Assembly (NCBI GenBank): GCA_903864315.1
Contig: CAIPFK010000182.1
Span: forward strand, 1-62,114
Direction of reading: 5' to 3'
DNA: 62,114 nt
Origin: an uncultured Burkholderiales bacterium
GTDB lineage: Bacteria; Pseudomonadota; Gammaproteobacteria; Burkholderiales; Burkholderiaceae_C
Position 1 is the first letter of the stretch; each line of letters opens with the position of its first letter. Shown in pieces: positions 26,318 to 34,689 of the stretch. The notes under the pieces are model-generated. The model searched no databases, was not told the origin of the DNA, and saw only the letters and a program-made list of their open reading frames with translations. A program made the position numbers and the translations under genes.

Positions 26318-26869
26318 TTATTGTTGAATACCGAGAATGGGTGTTGGCACAGGCGGGTAGGCTGACACCATTCGCCATGGGACACTGCATGTGCTCACGT
26401 AAGGGTAATAGCTTTGGCTTGTTTCACAAAAATACCAAGTCGCTTGTGCTGGAATGCTCGATTGACTGGGCGCGAGAGGCTGGAGTGGCATTTGAATCAA
26501 AGGCTGGGTGTAAATCACGGGTGGTTGGGCCTGCAAAGGGTAGTAATAAGGATAGGTCGCCGCCATCTCTGAGCCGATCAGCGCACCCGTGAAAAAGCCC
26601 AGACCCAACCCAAGTCCTATTGCACCACCAGCACCACCAGCACCTCGGTACCTGGCTCCACCACCGTCGCCTGCGCGAGCACCGGCACCTACAGCACCGC
26701 CTCTGAAAGCATCACCGCCGCCTCGAGCTGGAGCCCCAACTCCAGGTGCACCGCGCGCAGGATTGGCGCCATGCCCACCCGCTGGGGCGCTGTGAGCCGT
26801 CAGCACCAAGGACATCCAAAGACCAGTGATCACGGCCATGGTTCGCACCGCGTGTTGATGATGGGTCAT
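26318..26869 (-). CDS. Secreted glycine/alanine-rich protein of unknown function
   Basis: A 183-residue protein with a signal peptide (about 1-27, ending near SAP), a Gly/Ala/Arg-rich low-complexity stretch (about 28-85), a short hydrophobic glycine segment GGAIGLGLGLGFFTGALIG and a Pro/Gln-rich C-terminal part with two Cys (WYFCETSQSYYPYVSTCSVPW). That last pattern resembles small exported proteins with a YYPYV/C motif common in proteobacteria. I start at 26869; an ATG 18 bases upstream is the alternative. Function unknown; it is adjacent to another small exported protein. Confidence 0.7.
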   Translation of the reverse strand: MTHHQHAVRTMAVITGLWMSLVLTAHSAPAGGHGANPARGAPGVGAPARGGGDAFRGGAVGAGARAGDGGGARYRGAGGAGGAIGLGLGLGFFTGALIGSEMAATYPYYYPLQAQPPVIYTQPLIQMPLQPLAPSQSSIPAQATWYFCETSQSYYPYVSTCSVPWRMVSAYPPVPTPILGIQQ

Positions 26870-26932
26870 TGCACCACTCTCTTTCATTTCATTTCAATTC
26901 ATTTGATTTCGTATGCTTGGGCCAGAACCGAT

Positions 26933-27445
26933 TCAGTAAAGCCAATTCACACCGTGCTCACGCATGACTTGGTTGTCCCAAAACAAATCAAAAATTGTTT
27001 GTTGATCCTTGGACAGCAATTGATAAAAGGTCTCCGTGTTGAGCCTGGCCGCTTCGATGCGTTTGAGTAAAAGTTGCAAACGTTCGATGTGAAACTGCAA
27101 ACGTTTTTCTTGGTACCGTATTTTTTGAGGGGTGCTTGAGTTGTCCATGGCGTGTTCGCGTGAATTTTCAAACGCTTTCAAGTCTTCCATTCGCTGCTGT
27201 TTAACATCCATCAACAAGGCAGTGGACCACACACTCCAGGCAGCCACTTGATCGGACTGAAGGCTGAGTTTCTTTTGAAGGACATCAACCCGCTCTTGAG
27301 TGAGCTTGACAACGGCTTGGTGAGATGCCTCAGGCGGCATGAACTCAGGCATTGTTTTCATCTGCGCAAACACTGTGGGCGTGAGCAAAAAAATACCCCA
27401 TGCCCCCAAGGTCGCAAGTCGTCGAAATTGATGCGAGTTGAACAC
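26933..27445 (-). CDS. Periplasmic Spy/CpxP-like (LTxxQ-type) protein
   Basis: A 170-residue exported, mostly helical protein. The proposed GTG start at 27445 has AAAGGGG upstream and gives a clean signal peptide ending at VFAQ. The mature part is a long helical hairpin with LTQERVDVLQKKLSLQSDQVAAW and a C-terminal LSKDQQTIFDLFW segment, matching the LTxxQ/Spy-CpxP organisation, whose members act as periplasmic chaperones or stress sensors. An ORF reading from farther upstream lacks a signal peptide at its start. Divergent from the YflT-like stress gene. Confidence 0.75.
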   Translation of the reverse strand: MFNSHQFRRLATLGAWGIFLLTPTVFAQMKTMPEFMPPEASHQAVVKLTQERVDVLQKKLSLQSDQVAAWSVWSTALLMDVKQQRMEDLKAFENSREHAMDNSSTPQKIRYQEKRLQFHIERLQLLLKRIEAARLNTETFYQLLSKDQQTIFDLFWDNQVMREHGVNWLY

Positions 27446-27665
27446 GATGAACCCCTTTAAAGTGTAGACATTGAGCCCCATGCTGGCTTTGAACCTTGCC
27501 AATTCTCGTCCTCGCGCCAATGCCTTCTTTGATGTGAATCAATCTATCCCCCAAGAGAGAAAAAACCATTCAAGAGTTCAATCGCTTGCGTTAAGTGTGA
27601 CTTTTATCAACTCCCCAAGGGATCAGAAGCCTACAGTGAGTCAGATCCTTTCACGGAAATGAACC

Positions 27666-28190
27666 ATGAACACGCCCGCAGTCGCACACTACATCTTCAA
27701 CACCCACCATGAGGCTCAAGAGGCCACCAAACTGCTCAGCCAAGCAGGCTTTGACATCAAAAAACTCTCCATCGTTGGCAAGGGTTACCACAGCGAGGAG
27801 CATCCACTGGGCTTTTATACGTCGGGCGACAAGATCAAATTATGGGGAAGCACAGGTGCATTCTGGGGGGGACTGTGGGGCATGCTGTTCATGCCGGCCG
27901 TATTTTTTGTTCCCGGTTTTGGCCTCTTGGCCATGGCCGGACCTTTTGTGGGGGTCTTGATTTCAGCCATTGAAGGCGCTTTGGTGGTTGGGGGACTGTC
28001 CGCCTTGGGGGCCGCCTTGTCTCAAGTGGGTATTCCTGAGAAATTGGTTTTAAAGTACGAACTCGCCATCAAAGCAGACCAATTCATCATGCTGATTCAC
28101 GGCGACTCAGCTGACCAGGCACGGGTTGCTGCGATATTCAAATCGTCAGCTATTCATCCGACAGAAATCACCTCCGACAGCGCCATTTGA
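27666..28190 (+). CDS. General-stress-protein-like (YflT/DUF1269-type) membrane-associated protein
   Basis: A 174-residue protein. Residues 1-45 form a small alpha/beta domain (YIFNTHHEAQEATKLLSQAGF, then KKLSIVGKGYHSEE) like general stress protein 17M. Residues about 65-120 are a glycine-rich hydrophobic hairpin (WGGLWGMLFMPAVFFVPGFG). The C-terminus carries another alpha/beta piece with FIMLIHGDSADQARVA. Similar proteins occur widely in betaproteobacteria without a proven role. GGAAA precedes the ATG. Divergent from the Spy-like gene, which also hints at envelope stress. Confidence 0.75.
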   Translation: MNTPAVAHYIFNTHHEAQEATKLLSQAGFDIKKLSIVGKGYHSEEHPLGFYTSGDKIKLWGSTGAFWGGLWGMLFMPAVFFVPGFGLLAMAGPFVGVLISAIEGALVVGGLSALGAALSQVGIPEKLVLKYELAIKADQFIMLIHGDSADQARVAAIFKSSAIHPTEITSDSAI

Positions 28191-28500
28191 CGACCCTTGA
28201 TCTGCACCCGATACCCATGGCCCTTTGATTCCCAATCTTTCCTTCGTGTCACCCCAACAGTGGGGGAGTTTGTGCAGGGCTACTTGATCAAGGCCCTCGC
28301 CAAGCAAGAGAGATCAATAATGTCGGCTCCATCCCTCACGCGAGTCCGAAACCCAATCGCACTGCAGCCCTTCACCACAGGACTGCACACCCGTTGTCAC
28401 CATCACATGGTGAATCGACTTCCGTAAAAAAACAGTCATGTGATAATGTTCTTGCATCGCCCATTCATTGAAAGACTTTTTCAAGAAAAAAGGACACCTT
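28191..28500. other. Intergenic region upstream of the Bug/RidA/amidohydrolase operon
   Basis: No gene is visible. The region contains the perfect dyad at 28397-28413 and an AT-rich GATAAT box at 28442-28447 that could be a -10 element, though no good -35 is seen 17 bases upstream. Confidence 0.45.
28397..28413. promoter_or_regulatory. Perfect inverted repeat upstream of the amidohydrolase operon, candidate operator
   Basis: TCACCAT-CAC-ATGGTGA is a perfect 7-bp dyad with a 3-base spacer, 87 bases before the GTG of the Bug gene. The arm and spacer sizes equal those of the 20974 dyad, although the sequence differs. Confidence 0.5.
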
Positions 28501-29469
28501 GTGAACATTTTTCATCATCTCGCTGTCTTTTGTGCCGCCGCTGTTGTCTTCAGCAGTGCTGCCCAGTCGCAAACTTACCCAAGCAAGCCGATTCGCATTG
28601 TTGTCCCGTATTCTGCGGGGGGCGCCTCCGATGGTCCCATGCGCGTCATCGCACAAGAAATGAGCAAACAACTCGGACAACAAGTGAGTGTGGACAACAA
28701 GCCAGGCATGGGGGCGATGCTGGGCGCTGAAATCGTCGCACGTGCAGCGCCCGACGGCTACACCCTGCTCTTGGGCTCCAACCCCGAAGTGATCAGCCCC
28801 TCGCTTTACAGCAATTTGAGTTTTGATCCCGTCGAGGACTTCACCCCCATCGGCCTCTTTAGCCGTGAACCCAGCGTTTTGGTGGTTCACCCTGCCTTGC
28901 CAGTGCAATCCATCAAAGAATTCATCGCTTATATCAAAGCACATCCCTCCAACATTGATTTCGCCTCCTCCGGCAACGGCAGTGCACAGCATTTGTTCAC
29001 CGAAATGCTGCTCTCCAAGGCGAGCCTTAAAATGGTGCACGTTCCCTACAAAGGAAGCGGCCAAGCCACCACCGACCTCATTGCAGGACAGGTCAAAGTG
29101 GCCATGCCAGGTCTGGCCGCCATGATGGTCCACATCAAAGACAACCGGCTTCACCCCTTGGCCGTGAGTGGCGCTGAGCGGTCCCCCTTGCTGCCCGACG
29201 TCCCCACACTGGAAGAGTCTGGCTTTCCTGGATTCACCGCCTACGTCTGGAATGGTCTCATGGCTCCCAAGCACACACCCGCTCTCGTCATCGATCGCTT
29301 GAGCAAGGAGCTCAAAGCAGCCCTCATGAGTGCAAGCGTGCAAGCCTTCATGAAACAAGCCTCCATTGAAAGCCTGAACACCTCCCCTGCAGAATTCATG
29401 AACTTCCTTCGCGAAGAACGCGAGAGAAATGCCAAAATCATCAAAGAGACGGGACTTAAAATCGATTGA
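28501..29469 (+). CDS. Bug-family periplasmic solute-binding protein, first gene of the amidohydrolase operon
   Basis: A 322-residue Bug receptor starting at a GTG (28501) with AAAGGA six bases upstream; a TTG 33 bases earlier would give a less plausible leader. The signal peptide ends at AQS, then TYPSKPIRIVVPYSAGGASD forms the first loop and HVPYKGSGQATTDLI the second. It is followed after 34 bases by the triple-RidA gene and then by the ring-opening amidohydrolase gene, so its ligand may be the cyclic amide or ureide handled by the operon. Confidence 0.93.
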   Translation: MNIFHHLAVFCAAAVVFSSAAQSQTYPSKPIRIVVPYSAGGASDGPMRVIAQEMSKQLGQQVSVDNKPGMGAMLGAEIVARAAPDGYTLLLGSNPEVISPSLYSNLSFDPVEDFTPIGLFSREPSVLVVHPALPVQSIKEFIAYIKAHPSNIDFASSGNGSAQHLFTEMLLSKASLKMVHVPYKGSGQATTDLIAGQVKVAMPGLAAMMVHIKDNRLHPLAVSGAERSPLLPDVPTLEESGFPGFTAYVWNGLMAPKHTPALVIDRLSKELKAALMSASVQAFMKQASIESLNTSPAEFMNFLREERERNAKIIKETGLKID

Positions 29470-29503
29470 TCAACACCCTCCCACGATGAAAGAAGAACAA
29501 AAA

Positions 29504-30787
29504 ATGACTTTTCAACGAATAGGAACCAGGCAGTACGGCAACGGTGAGGTCGTTCACACGCCCTTGATTCGTGCGGGGGACTGGATTTTTGGCACCGGCC
29601 TCAGAGCAAACTTGCCAAGTGGTGAAATCGACCCTGATGTGGAGCGCCTGCACCGTCCATTTTCAAGCCCACCGAAAGCGCAACGGGAGGCACAACACAT
29701 CTTTGATCTTTTGGTCACTGAGTTGAGCGAGCACAACAGTGCCATCACGCGTGTAGCCCGATTGGATCAATACTTCACTCACCACTTGCATGTTGATCCC
29801 TACCATGTGGTGCGTAAAAAATCCCTTCAAGGTCAAGTGGCACCCAGCACCTCGATTTTGATCAAAGGGCTGCTCAACACCGATGCGTGCATGGATGTTC
29901 AAATGATCGCCAGCACCTTGCAAAGCACCCATGCCTTTGACCCAGTGGCTCCAAGCAAGCTCAATGTGCCAACCACCTCGGGCTATGCACCCTGTCTTCG
30001 TGTGGGAGACCTGATTTTTGTGGCGGGTCAATTGGCCCGCGACGCCAGTGGTCAAATTGCTGCCAGCGCGCAAGTGCCAGAGGGCCAATTGTGGAACGGC
30101 ACCCGCATCAAACTTGAAACCGAGTACTTGATCGAACATCGACTGATGCCTGCCCTCGCAGCAGCGGGTAGCAATCTCGATCTCGTCCTCAAGGCACAGG
30201 TCTATTTGAGTAACTCCTGCGATTTGGCGCAGTTTTGGCAGGTTTGGGCCAAGGCTTTTGGCAACCGCATTCCTCCAACCACCGTGGTACCGGTCGCCCA
30301 CCCTGGATTTGGCACCAAAGAAGCCTCGATAGAGATCAATTTGATTGCAGCGCACCAAGACGCGGCCAAGGACATCAAAGATATCGACTGCGATGTTGAG
30401 CTCATCGGGCAACACATGGTGCCCGCCAGAAGCTTTCAGCAGTTGTTGTTCGTGGCGGGTCTCATGGCCATTGAAGACGGGGGCTTGTGCCACGCGTCAA
30501 AGCCCAGCACCTCGGCGCCCTACTACACCGACAGCGCGCGCCAACAAAGTTTGAACATCTTGGCCAAGGCCAAGACCATTTTCAAGGCCGCCCAGACGGA
30601 TTTGAGCTACCTCACCCGAGCCATCCATTTCCAGTCTGATTTGAATGAGTTCAATTCAATCTACCAAGCCTGGGATCCTGAGCTGCGGCGTGCGGGTCTG
30701 CCCTTCACCGCTGTCGAGGTGGGCTCGGAGCTCTTTGTCAATGATGCAGCCCTGATCTTGGACCTTTGGGGATACATTCCCCGATAA
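29504..30787 (+). CDS. Single-chain protein with three RidA (YjgF/UK114) modules
   Basis: A 427-residue protein that can be cut into three RidA-like modules, about 10-138, 156-284 and 297-425. Each has the strand pair before (L/I)IFVAG- or WIFGTG-type segments and a closing strand (MDVQMIA, ASIEINLIA, NDAALILDLWGY). Ordinary RidA is a homotrimer of about 130-residue subunits, so this chain may be a covalent pseudotrimer. The Arg that binds the substrate carboxylate in RidA aligns with Pro114, Thr259 and Phe401, so classical imine deaminase activity is doubtful. The start at 29504 is chosen; an ATG 18 bases upstream is possible. It precedes the ring-opening amidohydrolase gene by 77 bases. Confidence 0.85.
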   Translation: MTFQRIGTRQYGNGEVVHTPLIRAGDWIFGTGLRANLPSGEIDPDVERLHRPFSSPPKAQREAQHIFDLLVTELSEHNSAITRVARLDQYFTHHLHVDPYHVVRKKSLQGQVAPSTSILIKGLLNTDACMDVQMIASTLQSTHAFDPVAPSKLNVPTTSGYAPCLRVGDLIFVAGQLARDASGQIAASAQVPEGQLWNGTRIKLETEYLIEHRLMPALAAAGSNLDLVLKAQVYLSNSCDLAQFWQVWAKAFGNRIPPTTVVPVAHPGFGTKEASIEINLIAAHQDAAKDIKDIDCDVELIGQHMVPARSFQQLLFVAGLMAIEDGGLCHASKPSTSAPYYTDSARQQSLNILAKAKTIFKAAQTDLSYLTRAIHFQSDLNEFNSIYQAWDPELRRAGLPFTAVEVGSELFVNDAALILDLWGYIPR

Positions 30788-30864
30788 CAAAAGCTTCACT
30801 GCCCAAGGGTGAGTAGCCCAGTTGGGTCATGAGAATTCATTTTTATTGCGCTTGAGAAAACACC

Positions 30865-32010
30865 ATGTCCGCGACACATCAATTCGTCAACGTTCACCGC
30901 GTCTTGTGCAAAGGCCCCTCAGACCTGAGTGCCGTGCAGGCCTTGGTCGACCAAGGCACACTGAACCCCCACCACATCATTGCCGTGATGGGTAAAACCG
31001 AGGGCAACGGCTGCGTGAACGATCACACCAGAGACTTTGCCAGCATGGCGTGGTCCCATTGGTTGTCCGAGAAGTTGAGTTGCAGCCCAGAAGCGGCTCA
31101 CCAACGCGTGGCCCTGGTCATGTCCGGCGGCACAGAAGGCATCTTGTCACCTCATTTCACCATCTTCACCCGAGAGTGGGTACGAGCCGCAAGTACGTCA
31201 GCCATTCCCCAATTGGTGATCGGCATGGCGCAAACCCGCGACTTTGCCCCTTGGGAGATGGGTCGCATGGCACAAATTGAAGAGACTGCTCGCGCGGTCA
31301 AGGCGGCCATGCAAGAAGCCCAGATTGAAAAGCCCAGTGACGTGCATTTTGTCCAAATCAAGTGCCCGTTGCTGACCAAACAAAAAATGCAATTCGCCCA
31401 GCAGCACGGCCACGACACGGCCACGCATGACACCTATGAGTCCATGGGCTATTCGCGAGCCGCCTCCTCTTTGGGCATCGCACTCGCCTTGGGTGAAGTG
31501 CAGTTAGCGAATTTAAGCGATGCAGTGGTGCAACACGACTGGTCGCTCTACTCCACGCGAGCGTCGGCCTCGTCGGGCATTGAGCTTGAAAACAATGTGG
31601 TGGTGGTGCTTGGCATGTCGCACGCTGGACGATCCAACTTGGCCATCGCCCACACGGTCATGAAGGACGCGATAGACACATCTGGCGTTGCCCAAATGCT
31701 CAATGAGTGCGGACTCCTTGCCAAGCCCAGCCCAGGCAATGCCATTCAAGAGCCAGAACCAACGCGCAATCGCATGATCAACATCTTGGCCAAAGCCGAA
31801 GCCTCCCCCAGCGGAGAAATCCGCGGCAAACGCCACACCATGCTTGACGACTCAGACATCAACTCCACTCGCCATGCAAGAGCAGTCGTTGGCGCTGTTC
31901 TTGCCAGCCTCACCGCAGAGACCGCCCTCTATGTGTCTGGTGGTGCTGAGCACCAAGGCCCAGCGGGTGGAGGGCCAGTTTGCGTCATCTTCGAAAAAAC
32001 CAGTTCCTAG
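30865..32010 (+). CDS. Ring-opening amidohydrolase (cyanuric acid hydrolase/barbiturase family)
   Basis: A 381-residue member of the AtzD/TrzD/barbiturase family. The chain has three homologous units, and candidate Lys-Ser pairs can be placed in each: Lys44 (GKTEGNG) with Ser87 (SGGTEG), Lys166 (IKCPLL) with a Ser in ASASSG (about 236-237), and Lys310 (ILAKAE) with Ser358 (SGGAEHQGP). MLDDSDINSTRHARAVVG is a family signature. Such enzymes open cyanuric acid or barbituric acid; sequence alone does not say which, and other cyclic amides are possible. It lies between a triple-RidA gene and cyanase. Confidence 0.92.
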   Translation: MSATHQFVNVHRVLCKGPSDLSAVQALVDQGTLNPHHIIAVMGKTEGNGCVNDHTRDFASMAWSHWLSEKLSCSPEAAHQRVALVMSGGTEGILSPHFTIFTREWVRAASTSAIPQLVIGMAQTRDFAPWEMGRMAQIEETARAVKAAMQEAQIEKPSDVHFVQIKCPLLTKQKMQFAQQHGHDTATHDTYESMGYSRAASSLGIALALGEVQLANLSDAVVQHDWSLYSTRASASSGIELENNVVVVLGMSHAGRSNLAIAHTVMKDAIDTSGVAQMLNECGLLAKPSPGNAIQEPEPTRNRMINILAKAEASPSGEIRGKRHTMLDDSDINSTRHARAVVGAVLASLTAETALYVSGGAEHQGPAGGGPVCVIFEKTSS

Positions 32011-32233
32011 CCCGATATCAACGTTTCGTTTTTGAACGCGTCTTCAAAGACTACCCATGATTGATCATGAGCATCACTTTGAATGAAATAAAATTGCCGC
32101 AGGCGCATCAAGTAGCCCGTTCAGAACTTCAACGGCCCCAGTTGAACCAACCCTTGGCGTAAATATTGCGTATCCGCAAACGTGTATTGTTTGTTTGTTT
32201 CTAACCTTACCCCCTTGATAGAAAGTCCTCCCC

Positions 32234-32677
32234 ATGAACAGAAACGACGTGACCGAAAAAATCATCAGCACCAAAGTCTCCAAAGGCATCAAATGGGAAG
32301 ATGTCGCCAAAAAGGTCAAACTCTCCAAAGAATGGACCACGGCGGCATGCCTGGGTCAAATGACGCTGGATGAAAAACAAGCCAAAATCATTGGCAAAAT
32401 CTTTGGCCTGAACGCCGAAGAAACAAAATGGTTGCAAGTGGTGCCCTACAAAGGCTCTTTGGACACCGCCGTCCCCACCGACCCCCTCATCTACCGTTGG
32501 TACGAGATCGTGAACGTCTACGGCACCACCATCAAGGAGCTGATCCATGAAGAGTTTGGAGACGGCATCATGAGTGCCATTGATTTCTCCATGGACATTG
32601 ACCGCGAAGCCGACCCCAAAGGCGACCGCGTGAAAGTGACCTTGTCTGGGAAATTTTTGCCCTACAAAACTTATTGA
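32234..32677 (+). CDS. cynS: Cyanate hydratase (cyanase)
   Basis: A 147-residue cyanase of standard length. The catalytic Arg88, Glu91 (YRWYE) and Ser114 (IMSAID) are present in the usual spacing, and the C-terminus GKFLPYKTY matches the family. It converts cyanate and bicarbonate to ammonia and carbon dioxide in the cytoplasm. No cynT carbonic anhydrase or cynR regulator is near, unlike the E. coli operon. The gene is 223 bases after the ring-opening amidohydrolase, and its upstream region has a TTGCG-TATC-CGCAA dyad at 32166-32179, so it may have its own promoter. Confidence 0.97.
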   Translation: MNRNDVTEKIISTKVSKGIKWEDVAKKVKLSKEWTTAACLGQMTLDEKQAKIIGKIFGLNAEETKWLQVVPYKGSLDTAVPTDPLIYRWYEIVNVYGTTIKELIHEEFGDGIMSAIDFSMDIDREADPKGDRVKVTLSGKFLPYKTY

Positions 32678-32688
32678 TCAATTCAACC

Positions 32689-32757
32689 CTTTGATTGACA
32701 CGAAGGGCTCTCCAGCCCATCACTGACCCAAAGAGCTGGCAAACCAGTCAATCAAAG
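32689..32757. terminator. Long-range inverted repeat between convergent cynS and MOSC genes
   Basis: CTTTGATTGAC (32689-32699) and GTCAATCAAAG (32747-32757) are perfect 11-bp arms separated by 47 bases that hold a smaller GGGCT-CTCC-AGCCC hairpin (32705-32718). It could act as a bidirectional 3' end; no U tract is present. Confidence 0.4.
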
Positions 32758-33362
32758 AGGTCTTGGGAGCCGGTCTTCTTTTGCAGCAACCATGCGTTTT
32801 GTTGCTGAATGGTGACTTTTCTGGGGCCAGGAGCCACTCGAATGGCGTCCCCAGCTTTGATCACGCCAGGCACTTTGACGCGCAAATACCAGCCCGATTT
32901 GGCCGATTGAATCATGGCTTTCGCCGCCCCCTTGTACTTCATGCGAGCGGTGAACTTGAAACAGGGTTCGCGCAACTTGACAACACTGAGCTCCACACTG
33001 CCCACCATCCACAAGTCGCCCACCCAGACCTCGGACTCGTTGAAGCCTTCAATGGTCAAATTCTCTGCAAACGCGCCTGCCTCAAAATGGGGCGTGGAAT
33101 GCGTCTCACGGGTGATCAATTCCTGCCAAAAAGGATAATGCTCCAACGGGTAGGCGTAAATGGCCTTGTCCTCGCCTCCATGAACGGCCCGGTCGGCTTG
33201 CTCGTCTCCCGCCAAGCCCATGGCACTCACGACCACCTCACGAGGATCGGCCAAGCTGCTCACTGAAGTCTTGTGATAGGCTGACTTCACGCTTTGGGTT
33301 TGCCCCTGGGAGGGGGCAAAAAGGGGGGCCACCACCCCCGCATTGATCGATATGATTTTCAT
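32748..33362 (-). CDS. MOSC-domain protein (YiiM-like)
   Basis: A 204-residue MOSC (molybdenum cofactor sulfurase C-terminal) protein. The N-terminal beta strand MKIISINAG, the GLAGDEQADRAVHGGEDKAIYAYP motif region, and VVKLREPCFKF with the conserved Cys that may carry a transferred sulfur or the cofactor are visible. YiiM-like proteins reduce N-hydroxylated compounds using molybdenum cofactor. The start is the ATG at 33362 with GGAG seven bases upstream; a longer in-frame reading is not supported. Its molybdenum link may matter given the molybdenum hydroxylase at 51475-55410, but the genes are far apart. Confidence 0.85.
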   Translation of the reverse strand: MKIISINAGVVAPLFAPSQGQTQSVKSAYHKTSVSSLADPREVVVSAMGLAGDEQADRAVHGGEDKAIYAYPLEHYPFWQELITRETHSTPHFEAGAFAENLTIEGFNESEVWVGDLWMVGSVELSVVKLREPCFKFTARMKYKGAAKAMIQSAKSGWYLRVKVPGVIKAGDAIRVAPGPRKVTIQQQNAWLLQKKTGSQDLFD

Positions 33363-33592
33363 ACACGGACTCCACAATCGGTAAACTTGGACGACCAGCT
33401 CATCCCTTTCAAAAGGGCCTGGGGTCAACAATGCGAATGCAAGAATTGTGCTCAGGGCATTTAATCCCGCAAATCTCCCTGGTCAAATCCATCTGTGGCT
33501 GCAAAAAGAATGTTGGACGTGTCCGACTTTGCATGGACAAACTTGGGGGCTGCATTAAACTCGAAGCATCGACTCCAAACGCCCATTTTGCC

Positions 33593-34027
33593 ATGCTCGA
33601 TCTACTGTTCACCTACGGCACACTGTGCAGCGAATTTGACAATGAAGCGGCCAAGAGACTGCACGTTGAGAGTGAGCTCGTCGGTCGCGGCAAGTGGGCA
33701 GGACGCCTCTTTTTGGTGATGAATCAGTACCCTGCAGCGGTTGAGTCCAAACAAGAACACCAATGGGTTTATGGAGAACTGCGCAGACTCCGCCAGCCCC
33801 AGGCCACCTTGAGTTTCTTGGATGCCTACGAACAATGCCTAGAAAGCGATCCCAAACCGCACGAATATGAGCGCAAAATCAGTGCTGTTCACTGCGGCCA
33901 CACGGTCCTCAGCGCTTGGGTTTATGTCTATCAGTGGCCCCATGAGCAACTCCAAGCCATTGCCTCAGGAATTTTCTTCAAGCCTCCCAACCATCCCCTT
34001 GAGCTGCAAAGAGCCAAGCAGCATTAA
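33593..34027 (+). CDS. Gamma-glutamylcyclotransferase-like (AIG2-type) protein
   Basis: A 144-residue protein starting MLDLLFTYGTLCSEF, the YGTL opening of the cyclotransferase fold, with WAGRLFLVMNQYPAAVES next and LDAYEQCL, whose Glu fits the catalytic acid. The C-terminal strand AWVYVYQW is typical. Members cleave gamma-glutamyl amines or dipeptides to 5-oxoproline, and many have unknown substrates. No strong ribosome site precedes 33593; an earlier in-frame start exists but lacks family similarity. Cytoplasmic. Followed after 13 bases by a small gene of unknown function. Confidence 0.8.
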   Translation: MLDLLFTYGTLCSEFDNEAAKRLHVESELVGRGKWAGRLFLVMNQYPAAVESKQEHQWVYGELRRLRQPQATLSFLDAYEQCLESDPKPHEYERKISAVHCGHTVLSAWVYVYQWPHEQLQAIASGIFFKPPNHPLELQRAKQH

Positions 34028-34040
34028 CTTCAGATCAAAC

Positions 34041-34253
34041 ATGGACACCGACTTGTTATTTCAAAGCGAGAGCATCGACGGCTCAACAGTTGCTGTCGTC
34101 ACCATGATGACGCATTTTGATGGCAGCCCAGAGTACCAAGTCGACTTGTACTTGAGCGACAGCCTGGGGGCAGAAGAAACCCACTACCTCCCCACCCTGG
34201 AAGGAGCCAAGGCGTTGGCCGCGATGTTGACACAACGCAAAATCAAAGACTGA
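34041..34253 (+). CDS. Small protein of unknown function
   Basis: A 70-residue acidic protein (MDTDLLFQSESIDGSTVAVV at the start, ending AMLTQRKIKD) with no motif I recognise. It begins 13 bases after the cyclotransferase-like gene on the same strand, and its composition is protein-like (mixed beta strands and a helix near the C-terminus). Larger ORF readings in this frame overlap the previous gene and are not credible. Probably real, but the evidence is only position and composition. Confidence 0.6.
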   Translation: MDTDLLFQSESIDGSTVAVVTMMTHFDGSPEYQVDLYLSDSLGAEETHYLPTLEGAKALAAMLTQRKIKD

Positions 34254-34293
34254 TCAAGACCTTCCAATGATCTCCATCGTTGACAAACTATTG

Positions 34294-34632
34294 TCACGTC
34301 AATCCCGTGTGCAACTTATAGCGTCGCACCAAGTCATGCGCTTGCTCACTGCTGAGCAACTGCAGTGGGCCGCGCCCGTGTGGACACCGCAAATCGTCCA
34401 CCGCACCATAAAGCCGACACATCAGGGGCCTGGCATGGTAAACAGCACAACCGCCTTTGACTGAAAACTCGCAGACCTGATCTTCGCGCTCAGTGGGCGC
34501 ACGTTCAAGGCCAGCAGCCCTAAGCTCGTGATCACTCCATGGCACTGGCCCACAGCAATCCGTACAGCCCTCAATGCATTCAAAGCGCGGAATCTGCTCA
34601 TAGAGTGCCAAGTGTATGGTCTTTGATGTCAT
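34294..34632 (-). CDS. YkgJ-type cysteine-cluster (CxxCC) protein
   Basis: A 112-residue protein with the putative zinc or iron chelating cluster of the YkgJ family: CIEGCTDCCGP near residue 20, then a Cys in VCEFSVKGGC and CRLYG with a later RCPHG. The family function is unproven, though metal binding is likely. A GGTGGTGA site supports the ATG at 34632. It is convergent with the small gene at 34041-34253 and lies downstream of a metallopeptidase-like gene on the same strand, 57 bases away. Confidence 0.8.
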   Translation of the reverse strand: MTSKTIHLALYEQIPRFECIEGCTDCCGPVPWSDHELRAAGLERAPTEREDQVCEFSVKGGCAVYHARPLMCRLYGAVDDLRCPHGRGPLQLLSSEQAHDLVRRYKLHTGLT

Positions 34633-34689
34633 CGTCACCACCAAAGCCCCTCTAACCACGCCTTGAAGATTTGAAATGCCAGACTTGAC

